In this document: positions 8,793 through 16,305 of the stretch, piece after piece | Numbering within the stretch: the first letter of the stretch is position 1 | Layout: every line of letters starts with the position of its first letter | NCBI GenBank assembly: GCA_017617145.1 | Contig: JAFZWX010000239.1 | Span: 1 to 40,685 of the forward strand | Source of the DNA: Treponema sp. | GTDB taxonomy: Bacteria; Spirochaetota; Spirochaetia; Treponematales; Treponemataceae | Length of the DNA stretch: 40,685 nt | Direction of reading: 5' to 3' | Program-made: the position numbers and the translations under genes | The notes under the pieces: model-generated | What the model was told of the DNA's origin: nothing | Seen by the model: only the letters and a program-made list of their open reading frames with translations | Database searches by the model: none

Positions 8793-9521
8793 ATGAAGAA
8801 AAACAAATCTTTTGATACCGGCAAAGCTCAGTATATGGTTGCAAGTGCAATGGAAGAAATGAGCAGAGCAACAAAGAAGGTTCTGGTTGATTATCTTTCT
8901 AGGAGCTTTATCCGCCACTTTGCCAAAGCAATTGCATACCTTGAAGTTGGTTATGACCAGGCCTATGACATCCTCGGTTCATTTTACCCAGAAATCCGCG
9001 ACCAAATTATTGATTGTTCAACAGAGCTCAAAAAAAACGACAAGGAAGTTATTGAAGAAGTTGAACAAATACTTACAAAAGAAGGAATGAAGTTTAACCA
9101 TGACTATCAGATCATCAAGGAAAACCTTCTTTTAACAGGCCAGGACTTTGCAGAAGAAAACCTTAAAAAATTCCGCAGCGACATGCCAATTTTCCAGGAC
9201 AAGCTGAACAACTGTATTTTCAATTTTGAAGATATCGTTCTGCTTGATAACCGCAGCATCCAGAAGGTTCTGCGCGACACTGACCAGCAGGAGCTTGCCA
9301 AAGCCCTTAAAGGTGTAGACACAGAAGTCCAGGATAAGATTTTTGGCAACATGTCTAAACTCGCCGCTTCCATGCTAAAAGAAGACATGGAATTTATGGG
9401 CCCTGTCCGCCTTGAAGACGTAGAAGCCGCTCAGGCCAAAATCGTCCGAACAATTTTCCAGCTGGAAGATAAAGGCGACATTTCCATAGCCCGAATGACA
9501 GTCGGCAAATTAATTGAGTAA
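8793..9521 (+). CDS. Short FliG paralog (flagellar rotor/switch protein)
   Basis: A 242-residue protein. Residues about 141-235 are a clear FliG C-terminal domain: FEDIVLLDNRSIQKVLRD, ELAKALKGVD, KIFGNMSK, MLKEDMEFMGPVRLEDVE and AQAKIV. Residues about 50-95 resemble the FliG middle region. Normal FliG is about 335-345 residues, and the N-terminal domain that docks on FliF in the MS ring is missing, replaced by a short basic helix-rich start. A conserved Arg in the SKRA segment is Leu here (SKLA). The protein might join or poison the C-ring or stator interface without normal anchoring; that is inference. It has its own operator-type promoter and ends before a terminator shared with the convergent DnaA-like gene. 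Confidence 0.88.
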   Translation: MKKNKSFDTGKAQYMVASAMEEMSRATKKVLVDYLSRSFIRHFAKAIAYLEVGYDQAYDILGSFYPEIRDQIIDCSTELKKNDKEVIEEVEQILTKEGMKFNHDYQIIKENLLLTGQDFAEENLKKFRSDMPIFQDKLNNCIFNFEDIVLLDNRSIQKVLRDTDQQELAKALKGVDTEVQDKIFGNMSKLAASMLKEDMEFMGPVRLEDVEAAQAKIVRTIFQLEDKGDISIARMTVGKLIE

Positions 9522-9580
9522 TTCGTAATCGACTCTATAGGTCTCCTAAACCCATATTTACCTCCCACTCCTTACACCTT

Positions 9581-9613
9581 GCCGCTTTCCTTCACCGGAA
9601 AGCGGCGTTTTTT
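9581..9613. terminator. Bidirectional Rho-independent terminator
   Basis: The stem GCCGCTTTCC/GGAAAGCGGC (9581-9590 with 9597-9606) with a short TTCACC loop is followed by a run of seven T. It ends the FliG-like gene and, read in reverse, could serve the convergent DnaA-like gene. Confidence 0.85.
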
Positions 9614-10302
9614 TATTCAACAAGACTTTTAATTTCTTCTGGCGTAAGATTCACACAACCCTTTCCATCAAGTTCCTTCATGACAATTATTTTTTTTGAT
9701 AATCCAATAAGTTCATTAAGACTCAGATCAAGACCTACAAGAAAATCAATAATATTACCATTTATGAAACAATTGAATCCAGCAAAAACCTCTGTAAGCT
9801 TCAGACGCTTTGCTTCAAAGCCTGGGACAGGAACATCAATTTGCGCACCGTTTAATATTTGAGTGACTAACTTTTTGGAATAATTCAAAATATAATTACA
9901 AGGAGTTGTTATAGCTACACAGATAAAAACCTGTCTGTTAATCAATTCAGAAAAAATATTAAATAGCTCTTCTTGCAAACTATACCTCTGTGTAAGAAAT
10001 TCGAAATTATCAATAAACAAAGCATCCAGGCTTTTGTATTTCTGTTGGAATTCAACAAACTTTTTTTTCGTTATTGCATCTACATACTCATTAAAAAACT
10101 CTGCACTAGAAACATAAATGTAATTTGTAAGACCAAAAGCTTCATGTAAATAGTTTTCAAATGCCCTCATTAAATGAGTCTTCCCAGTCCCTGTATCCCC
10201 ACGCAAAACAATGGGAACATACTTTTGATAATTGTTCAGCATGTTCTTCATTGATTTCACAAAGTTAGGATCGTCTGCATAAAAGTTTTCAAGAGTATAC
10301 AT
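9613..10302 (-). CDS. DnaA domain III-like AAA+ ATPase without DNA-binding domain
   Basis: The 229 residues match the DnaA AAA+ core. YTLENF corresponds to the TFENFV entry. Walker A is GDTGTGKTH (residues 35-43), followed by YVSSAEFFNEYVDAI. Walker B is LFIDNFEFL. DnaA domains I/II and the DNA-binding domain IV are absent, so the architecture resembles Hda, the regulator of DnaA. Oddities: the second Walker B acid is Asn (D98-N99; DnaA has Asp-Asp), and the SRF of box VII, which carries an arginine finger, reads TQI (147-149). It may therefore bind ATP but hydrolyse it poorly. The gene has its own operator promoter. Pairing with host DnaA is inference; a DnaC/IstB-like loader is less likely. 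Confidence 0.8.
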   Translation of the reverse strand: MYTLENFYADDPNFVKSMKNMLNNYQKYVPIVLRGDTGTGKTHLMRAFENYLHEAFGLTNYIYVSSAEFFNEYVDAITKKKFVEFQQKYKSLDALFIDNFEFLTQRYSLQEELFNIFSELINRQVFICVAITTPCNYILNYSKKLVTQILNGAQIDVPVPGFEAKRLKLTEVFAGFNCFINGNIIDFLVGLDLSLNELIGLSKKIIVMKELDGKGCVNLTPEEIKSLVE

Positions 10303-10325
10303 AAAAAATCCTCCGTTTACCTACA

Positions 10326-10357
10326 AGTATAAACGGAGGGGGTATCAGGGAGTGATA
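10326..10357 (-). promoter_or_regulatory. Palindromic operator plus -10 for the DnaA-like gene
   Basis: The site at 10343-10357 has perfect arms, TATCA and TGATA, around a different centre (GGGAG). Read leftward, an 11-bp gap leads to TATACT (10326-10331). The ATG at 10302 follows a CGGAGG ribosome binding site. Confidence 0.7.
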
Positions 10358-10360
10358 GGA

Positions 10361-11245
10361 TTAATTTAAATATTCAATTTCAAAATCAATTATTTTCTTG
10401 TCCTCATTTCTTTTCTTGATAATAAAAACGGAAATTGTTTTACAAATTATATTCATTATATCTTCTAATTCAGATTTGTATTTTCTGAAATCTTTATGTT
10501 GCTTAGAACCTTCAAAAAAACAAATTGCAGGGTTTGCCTTTCGCCCATTCATAAAGTTTTCTTTTTCTAACATATTAGTGTCTTGTGTATATGTAAGAAT
10601 TTCCGCAAACATTCTCGCAAGAGTTTCATTACTATTCTCAGGTTTTATCTCAGTTGCATAAATTTGATTTTTATATTCGAGAATCAAATCCATGCCTCCA
10701 ACATTTTCATATTTTTTTGTAGTTGGATATTCATATTCTAGTATAGTAACGTCTCTTGATACATTTCGCCATTTTGGTTCTAAAGAACAATTATTGCATA
10801 TTGATTTATTTGAATTCTTAGAATTATGATGATACATACAACGACAAATTGTTTTTTCTTTTAAATCATTCTTTTTTTTACCTGCACAACTTGTATGTTC
10901 TGGATTCTGCTCTTCTTTTTGGATTTTATCCCAAAGAAGCTTTTTTCTTAAAATATCTTTATGGTTATTAGATTCCTGTATGAAATCCGCAATCTCTTTC
11001 AAATTACTGCTATATACAAGTTTCTCATTACAGTTAATTTTCTGATAATCCTTATATAATTTTTCATTATTTAAACAATCAATATATTTCTTTTCTACGT
11101 AATCACCTATTTCATAGCAAATTTCATTTTGAGGAACTTTAATCTGATCATAAATCTGTGTATCCTTTTTTTGAACTATATAAGAAGCATTCTTTTCAGC
11201 TTTTCGTCTACGAGAAATTTTAATTACTTTATAATTTGACAACAT
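10361..11245 (-). CDS. Putative PD-(D/E)XK nuclease-like protein with Cys cluster
   Basis: The 294 residues belong to no family I can name with certainty. The C-terminal half has a PD-(D/E)XK-like core: D186 in GGMDLILEY and E199-I-K201 in YATEIKP, followed by a helix with a conserved-looking Glu (LARMFAEILTY). A possible metal site is formed by C134, C136, C150 and C153 (CRC, then CNNC). The N-terminus is very basic. It is last in an operon behind the WYL, FliI-like, PD-(D/E)XK-like and EEP genes, with a 24-bp gap and GGGAG before its ATG. A nuclease acting on DNA or RNA is plausible but unproven. Confidence 0.6.
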   Translation of the reverse strand: MLSNYKVIKISRRRKAEKNASYIVQKKDTQIYDQIKVPQNEICYEIGDYVEKKYIDCLNNEKLYKDYQKINCNEKLVYSSNLKEIADFIQESNNHKDILRKKLLWDKIQKEEQNPEHTSCAGKKKNDLKEKTICRCMYHHNSKNSNKSICNNCSLEPKWRNVSRDVTILEYEYPTTKKYENVGGMDLILEYKNQIYATEIKPENSNETLARMFAEILTYTQDTNMLEKENFMNGRKANPAICFFEGSKQHKDFRKYKSELEDIMNIICKTISVFIIKKRNEDKKIIDFEIEYLN

Positions 11246-11269
11246 AATTATTCTCCCTTGGTTAATGCT

Positions 11270-12061
11270 CTAATTGTTTAAGTTCAGATTAGCCATAATA
11301 GGACAATGATCTGAATAATATGTTTTATTACAATCTGAATATTGCCAATTTTCTTTAGACCCAACATATACTTGTTTAATAGTAAAAGCTTTTTTCCCTA
11401 CAAAAATATAATCATTAAAATATGCTTTTGATTTTGTACTAAAAAAAGTCATTTTCTTTTCCTCTCCTAAAGAGAGTTGATTATACTTGTGATAGGTACT
11501 ATATAATGCTTTGTTTATTGAAGTTCCAAATAATGAAAAAATATTTTTAGCAAAATAACTTGATAATTGAGGACTCCAATTAAAATCTCCCAACCAAATA
11601 ACTTTATTATCTGATGGAAAAAGATATTTAGAATATTCTGGTTCTTTCATTGCATTCAAAACAAACATCAAATAGTCTTCATTCGGATTATTCTCTCGAT
11701 CTTTCGTTTTTGTCCATATATGAACAAGAATAAAACTCTCGTTTGTTTTATCATTAGTAACTTTATATGGAACAACATATCGAAAACGTTCTTCGTTTTT
11801 ATTTATTCTTTCAATCCTGAATTTATTTGAAAACAATGCTATTCCCAAATCACCTTTGTGATACCACTCATATTCCTTATGATCTCCATACCAGCTATTT
11901 TGTAAATGCCCAAGTTTTTGTTCAATTTCAGGAGTGATATCATTTTCCTCACATTCCTGAATTGCATAAATATCTGCATCATTAAAACTGTCATTTTCTA
12001 GCAACTTATTAACCTTATCTATTGTTAATCCCATATGACAATTCCAACTTACAATTTTCAT
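11270..12061 (-). CDS. Endonuclease/exonuclease/phosphatase (EEP) family protein
   Basis: A 263-residue EEP-fold hydrolase close to the whole-domain length. The metal and catalytic residues are visible: N7 in SWNCHM, E36 in IQECEE, H114 in LVHIWT, D159 and N161 in WLGDFNWS, and the final D251-H252 pair in YSDHCPIM. The family includes DNA and RNA nucleases and phosphoesterases; nothing here fixes the substrate. No signal peptide or membrane segment is seen, so it acts in the cytoplasm. It lies between two PD-(D/E)XK-like genes with gaps of 11 and 24 bp, downstream of the FliI-like gene, so it is probably expressed with them. Confidence 0.87.
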   Translation of the reverse strand: MKIVSWNCHMGLTIDKVNKLLENDSFNDADIYAIQECEENDITPEIEQKLGHLQNSWYGDHKEYEWYHKGDLGIALFSNKFRIERINKNEERFRYVVPYKVTNDKTNESFILVHIWTKTKDRENNPNEDYLMFVLNAMKEPEYSKYLFPSDNKVIWLGDFNWSPQLSSYFAKNIFSLFGTSINKALYSTYHKYNQLSLGEEKKMTFFSTKSKAYFNDYIFVGKKAFTIKQVYVGSKENWQYSDCNKTYYSDHCPIMANLNLNN

Positions 12062-12072
12062 AATTAAAATCC

Positions 12073-12927
12073 TTATAAATATCTTTGAGTAAAAGCCTCT
12101 TGATTTTCGTCTGAGTAGGTAAGTATGGAATGAAAATCTTTTACAGACAAATACAGAATATCAAATTCATTTCCTGAATCTGATATCATTTTTATTATAT
12201 CATGCATTTTTTCATAAAACCATTTAAATTCTTTGTGTTCGAGTTCCAATTGAAGTTTATAAATATCTCTTATTTTTTCATCAACTTCATCTGCATCAGG
12301 TTCCCAAACAACATTTACAAGAAAAATCTTTTTCTCTTTTATTGAATGATATCTCAGATAATTATAAATAGCCAAAGTATGTTTAAACATTTGACAAGAA
12401 TCATATTGCGAAAGACTGATATATTTTGCTGCATCTGTAAAGACATTTGCCATATCTGGATAAAAATATTTTCTGTTATTAAAATATGAATCTTTTAATT
12501 CTTTTTCATGTTTATTTTCAATCCATTCTAAACATTTTGATTCAATGAAAATTTCACATACATTATTAGATAACCATGCATCTAGATTTGCTTTTCTAGG
12601 AGACCTTTTTAAAGTCGCTAGCTGAAGCTCGAATTCTTTTACATATTTTCCTTCTGGTAAAAATAAATTTTTTGAAAGAAAAACATCCTCATTTCCTAGA
12701 AGATTATAAATCATCGCAGCAGAAGAACGAATCATATCAATTCTTCCTTTACGCAACTCATTTCCATCGCCAGCCAAATATTCATTTTTTGTTTTATCAG
12801 ACATCTCATGAAAAAGATTCTTTTCTAATTCTTTGGTCTGCTTTCCATTTATCTGTTCTTCTGTTATTTTTCCTGTAGCCAAAAATTTGTTCTTTAACAA
12901 TTCACAGTAATAATCTAAATAACACAT
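12073..12927 (-). CDS. PD-(D/E)XK-like putative restriction-type protein
   Basis: A 284-residue protein with a segment matching the PD-(D/E)XK core as in PGN_0703-type putative endonucleases: D116 in RKANLDAWL and E129-S-K131 in IFIESKCLEWI. The remainder is helical and soluble. The start at 12927 follows AAAGGAG. It is 50 bp downstream of the FliI-like gene and 11 bp upstream of the EEP gene. Assignment to the superfamily rests on the motif alone; the substrate is unknown. Having two such candidates plus an EEP enzyme in one operon suggests a nucleic-acid-directed output. Confidence 0.6.
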   Translation of the reverse strand: MCYLDYYCELLKNKFLATGKITEEQINGKQTKELEKNLFHEMSDKTKNEYLAGDGNELRKGRIDMIRSSAAMIYNLLGNEDVFLSKNLFLPEGKYVKEFELQLATLKRSPRKANLDAWLSNNVCEIFIESKCLEWIENKHEKELKDSYFNNRKYFYPDMANVFTDAAKYISLSQYDSCQMFKHTLAIYNYLRYHSIKEKKIFLVNVVWEPDADEVDEKIRDIYKLQLELEHKEFKWFYEKMHDIIKMISDSGNEFDILYLSVKDFHSILTYSDENQEAFTQRYL

Positions 12928-12977
12928 CCTTTTTTTCTCCTTTGATTATTCTACAACGCCTCTTTCAAATTCACCAA

Positions 12978-14069
12978 TCATTCTTCATATTCTTTCCGAG
13001 GAATTTCAATCCCTGATATTTCAGAAAGTTTTTCTATTGTTTCATTAAAATAGGAGAACTCTGTTTCTTCTTGAGTCAGGAACTCTTCTATTTTTTCATG
13101 TAATTTGATTGCAGATTTCAGTTCGTCAGATTGCTCTGCTGAATAATATCCAGAATCAATTGTTTTTTCGTAATTATTATATAGAGTTATCAATTCTTTT
13201 ATCCGTTCACCTGCTTTTTGTATTTGTTCACCATTAAGTTGTTTTGAATTTTTAGAAAATGATTTGAATAAATCTATAGCTGGATAATGATTCTTGTTTG
13301 CAAGACGTCGTGATAAAACAATTCGACTATCCAACATACTATAGAATTTATCTACAATAGGATTATCTAAATCATCTATCCCATATAGACTTGTATAAAT
13401 AGCTGTAATAGAGCCATCCTTTGTATTTCCTGAACGAGCCATAAGTTTAGGAAGCATCTCTAAAACACTTGATGTGTATCCTCTTTCAATAGGCATCTTT
13501 CCATTCGTCATATCAATTTCACGCTGTGCATATGCAACTCTTGTCATTGAATCTATAATCAACATTACATTCTTTCCCTGGTCGCGAAAATACTCTGCAA
13601 TAGCAGTACACATATAAGCAGCTCTTAATTGATTTTTAGCCGGTTCCTGTGATGTTGCAACCACAACAACAGAACGACTAAAATCTTCTTTTTTAAGGTT
13701 CCGTTTTAGAAAATCCCAAACGACACGCTCTCTGTCTCCTATAATACCTATCACATTTATATCAGCATCGTTATTATGAATAATCATTGAAAGTAATGTT
13801 GATGTTCCAATTCCTGTACCTGAAAGAAGTACTACGCTTTGTCCAAGCCCTATTGGTAACATTGAATCTATAACTCTAATACCCGAACGAAGTCTTTTAT
13901 TTACAGGAAGTTTTTTTAATTTATCTGAAGAATCTACAAGAGCCGGATAATAACCCTGAGGAATAATATCACCCAAATCATCCCAGGCCTCACCCTCTGT
14001 ATTAATAACTCTGCCTATCAAATTATATCCCACAGGTACGTCTGCGAAACAATTATCATCTTTCATCAT
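12978..14069 (-). CDS. FliI/type III secretion ATPase paralog with altered P-loop
   Basis: The 363 residues align through the FliI catalytic domain: LIGRVINTEG, SGIRVIDSMLPIGLGQ, the Walker B segment MLIIDSMTRVAYAQRE (D173), GYTSSVLEMLPKLMARSG, GSITAIYT, SRIVLSRRLA and HYPAID. Normal FliI is about 440 residues, and the N-terminal beta-barrel is absent. Walker A reads GTGIGTST (84-91) where FliI has GxGVGKST, so the essential Lys is Thr89. The codon is ACA, one base from AAA. The catalytic Glu segment GERGRE is GDRERV. Binding or hydrolysis of ATP is therefore doubtful. It may enter FliI hexamers as an inactive subunit or act as a scaffold. It follows the WYL gene by 25 bp in one operon. Confidence 0.88.
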   Translation of the reverse strand: MMKDDNCFADVPVGYNLIGRVINTEGEAWDDLGDIIPQGYYPALVDSSDKLKKLPVNKRLRSGIRVIDSMLPIGLGQSVVLLSGTGIGTSTLLSMIIHNNDADINVIGIIGDRERVVWDFLKRNLKKEDFSRSVVVVATSQEPAKNQLRAAYMCTAIAEYFRDQGKNVMLIIDSMTRVAYAQREIDMTNGKMPIERGYTSSVLEMLPKLMARSGNTKDGSITAIYTSLYGIDDLDNPIVDKFYSMLDSRIVLSRRLANKNHYPAIDLFKSFSKNSKQLNGEQIQKAGERIKELITLYNNYEKTIDSGYYSAEQSDELKSAIKLHEKIEEFLTQEETEFSYFNETIEKLSEISGIEIPRKEYEE

Positions 14070-14094
14070 TGTTTCAATTCTCCGCTTATTTTAT

Positions 14095-15084
14095 TCAGCA
14101 AAATTTGCTCATCTCTTTTACATTCCCCTTCCACTTCTCCACCAACCACTCCGGCTCCAGCGGCTGCACGTACATTCCATGACTAAGTGTCCAGCCAAGA
14201 ATTGGATAATCCTGATTGCTTGAAAAACTCATTATTGTGCTGCCATCTTCTTGCTGTTCAAACTTCTGGTCCTCTGCCCAGTTATATGTCTTGATATAAT
14301 TCAAAGTCTTTTCAGAAGTAATCTTGAGCTTATAGTTCCATGTTTCTTTACCAATGTACCTGCGGAAGTTTCCTTTGGCTCGCTTGGTGTATTCAAAATC
14401 GGCAGGCAGGTCAAAAGTGTCCTTTAGCACCTCAAGATTCTTGATGCCAGGAAGATTGAAAAATCTTATTTCCTTTACATCTGGATTCTGATTGTATGAA
14501 TACAAGCTCCACATGCCTTCGCTGTAGATTAACTGCCAGGGTTGGACTACAAACTTGCAATCGTAATTCAAGTAATTGAACTTAATGTAATTGTTGTTCG
14601 ACATTGCTTCTTCAAGCTTGGTCCAGACTTCGTCATCAATCTTTACCGGATCCATTCCTAAAAACAGAATACGATTTGAAAGTTTTTTGGCGTTGAGTTT
14701 TGAGTTTTCATCAATGTTATCGGAAAGAGAATTAAAGACTTCAATTGCCTTTTTGTAAACTGGAGTATTTTTGATGAGCTCCAAAAGCTTTGTCATAAGG
14801 CTTGCGGCAATAAGCTGTTTTTCAGAAGTTAGCATTGCAGGGATGCGGAATGAGGGTCTTGTATAATAAAAGCCCTTTTGAACCTTATCATATTGTAAGA
14901 TATCTTCTGCACCAAACTTCATTCGAAGGTCACGCAAATCTCTATTGATTGTTGGAATTGAATATCCTGTCTCCCGTGCAAAATCATCTACACTCGGATA
15001 GTTCCCCTGCGAAATCATATAGTCAATTTTCAAAATGCGCTCGAGTCCATTCAGGAATTGTTTCTTTACTTTAGGTTTTGACAT
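14095..15084 (-). CDS. WYL-domain transcriptional regulator
   Basis: A 329-residue regulator. The N-terminal winged helix is visible at about residues 25-60 (DDFARETGYSIPTINRDLRDL). A WYL domain follows at about 155-225 (YIKFNYLNYDCKFVVQPWQLIYSEGMWSLYSYN), and then a C-terminal extension typical of the family (LEPEWLVEKWKGNVKEM). WYL proteins sense nucleic acid or nucleotide ligands and often control phage-defence genes. The start has GGAGGGG six bases upstream. It heads the FliI-like/nuclease operon and is a distant paralog of the WYL protein at 30131. A degenerate copy of the shared operator overlaps the end of the preceding gene, just upstream. Confidence 0.9.
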   Translation of the reverse strand: MSKPKVKKQFLNGLERILKIDYMISQGNYPSVDDFARETGYSIPTINRDLRDLRMKFGAEDILQYDKVQKGFYYTRPSFRIPAMLTSEKQLIAASLMTKLLELIKNTPVYKKAIEVFNSLSDNIDENSKLNAKKLSNRILFLGMDPVKIDDEVWTKLEEAMSNNNYIKFNYLNYDCKFVVQPWQLIYSEGMWSLYSYNQNPDVKEIRFFNLPGIKNLEVLKDTFDLPADFEYTKRAKGNFRRYIGKETWNYKLKITSEKTLNYIKTYNWAEDQKFEQQEDGSTIMSFSSNQDYPILGWTLSHGMYVQPLEPEWLVEKWKGNVKEMSKFC

Positions 15085-15118
15085 TGCCCCTCCAGTTTTC
15101 TTGTAAGCATCTATATTA

Positions 15119-15151
15119 ACTATAACACCACCAGCCTATCACGGTTCGATA
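15119..15151 (-). promoter_or_regulatory. Degenerate operator and possible -10 for the WYL-FliI-nuclease operon
   Basis: The sequence at 15137-15151 has arms TATCA and CGATA, one base from the consensus, and overlaps the stop of the FlhB-like gene. A TATAGT box (15119-15124) is 12 bp away when read leftward. It is weaker than the other sites but correctly placed. Confidence 0.4.
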
Positions 15152-16305
15152 GTCCAAAATTTTTCTTCAAAATATTTTTGATTAAATTTCTTTTCTTTAC
15201 ACCAAAAATGATATTTCTTAAAGACTTTTGGATCTTCAATTGCTTCTTTGACAAGATAAGGATGTTTAATAATCTCTGTGTTCGAAATTACAATTTCATA
15301 CATCTTTCTAGGTTTTTCGGTATTATCTGAATTTTGTTCATCATTCAAGATACTACAAATCTCTTTTACAATATCATACTCTTTCTTTTCCAGATAAACT
15401 GCACAGACAACAGTATCATAAGAAAGTCCATAGATTATTCCTTTCTTATTGAAATTCATTTCAAGCATTGTTCTTATTGTAGTTTGAGCTATTTCGCATA
15501 ATTTAGGATTGATTTCGGAACTTGTACAGTACTCAAGGGCACTGGGTTTTACGTCTTTATTACATACCTCAACTAAGGCCTTCACAAATTCAAGAGCCAG
15601 ATCTGCTGACGAAAAAGGAAATTTCTTAAAAAGATTTTTTGTGAATATGCATATTTCTTGTTCTTCTGAATTTACAAAAACCATCTGCCATAATTCAAGA
15701 TCATATTCTTCAATACGGGATTCAAGGTAAAACTCATCTGTTTTAAAAGCTGTATTATAATTACTGCGAAAATTCACCCCACACTTTTCGGCTAAATCAC
15801 GCAGTTCTGTATGGAACAAACGAACAACTTCGCCTTGATAAAGATTATCACAAACAGCATGTGTCTTAAGAAAATTTCTATCTGTTTTTTGATATACTCT
15901 TTTCTCATAAGCATCTATTTGGTGACAGAGATCCCGATTCAATTTATCTCTAAAATCAGAATGTTCTTTGTCTGGTTTTAATTCTTTTAGCTTTGAATAA
16001 ATCGTAGCTACCATTTTCCAATATACAAGAGGAACCTCTTCGCCTTGTTTGACGCCTTCATAAAGTTCACGCGTCAAAGGTTTTTCTTCTATGCAAGGAA
16101 TATCAAACATTTTCGTTACTTTGGAAAGATAGTAGTTTAGAGTTCCGTTTCCCTTACACAAAACCATAGGTGAATTATAATATTGCTCGTTATAATAAAG
16201 GCCTACAAATTGTTCTGTCCCATTCGTCAAAATAATATCACATTGGCGGATGATAGAAAGATCATGGTTCAAGGATTTAAATTGTATTTTCTTCTGATTC
16301 TTCAT
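15139..16305 (-). CDS. FlhB cytoplasmic domain homolog fused to a novel C-terminal region
   Basis: Residues about 20-108 match the FlhB/YscU cytoplasmic domain: IILTNGTEQFVGLYYNE, NSPMVLCKGNG, FDIPCIEEKPLTRELYEGV and GEEVPLVYWKMVATIYSKL. The four membrane helices of FlhB are absent. The autocleavage motif NPTH is NGTE (28-31), so self-cleavage is not expected. The other 280 residues are unrecognised, soluble and acidic. The gene overlaps the FlhA-like gene by 29 bp, which implies translational coupling and partnership. FlhA and FlhB cytoplasmic domains normally form the substrate gate of flagellar export; here both are free of the membrane. They may bind export chaperones or the host gate, which is inference. 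Confidence 0.82.
   Translation of the reverse strand: MKNQKKIQFKSLNHDLSIIRQCDIILTNGTEQFVGLYYNEQYYNSPMVLCKGNGTLNYYLSKVTKMFDIPCIEEKPLTRELYEGVKQGEEVPLVYWKMVATIYSKLKELKPDKEHSDFRDKLNRDLCHQIDAYEKRVYQKTDRNFLKTHAVCDNLYQGEVVRLFHTELRDLAEKCGVNFRSNYNTAFKTDEFYLESRIEEYDLELWQMVFVNSEEQEICIFTKNLFKKFPFSSADLALEFVKALVEVCNKDVKPSALEYCTSSEINPKLCEIAQTTIRTMLEMNFNKKGIIYGLSYDTVVCAVYLEKKEYDIVKEICSILNDEQNSDNTEKPRKMYEIVISNTEIIKHPYLVKEAIEDPKVFKKYHFWCKEKKFNQKYFEEKFWTIEP

Noticed and set aside
12978..14069. Transcription terminator Rho or F1 ATPase beta subunit
   Set aside because: The motifs SMTRVAYAQREI, GYTSSVLEMLPKL and HYPAIDLF are specific to the FliI/SctN group; no Rho RNA-binding domain is present.
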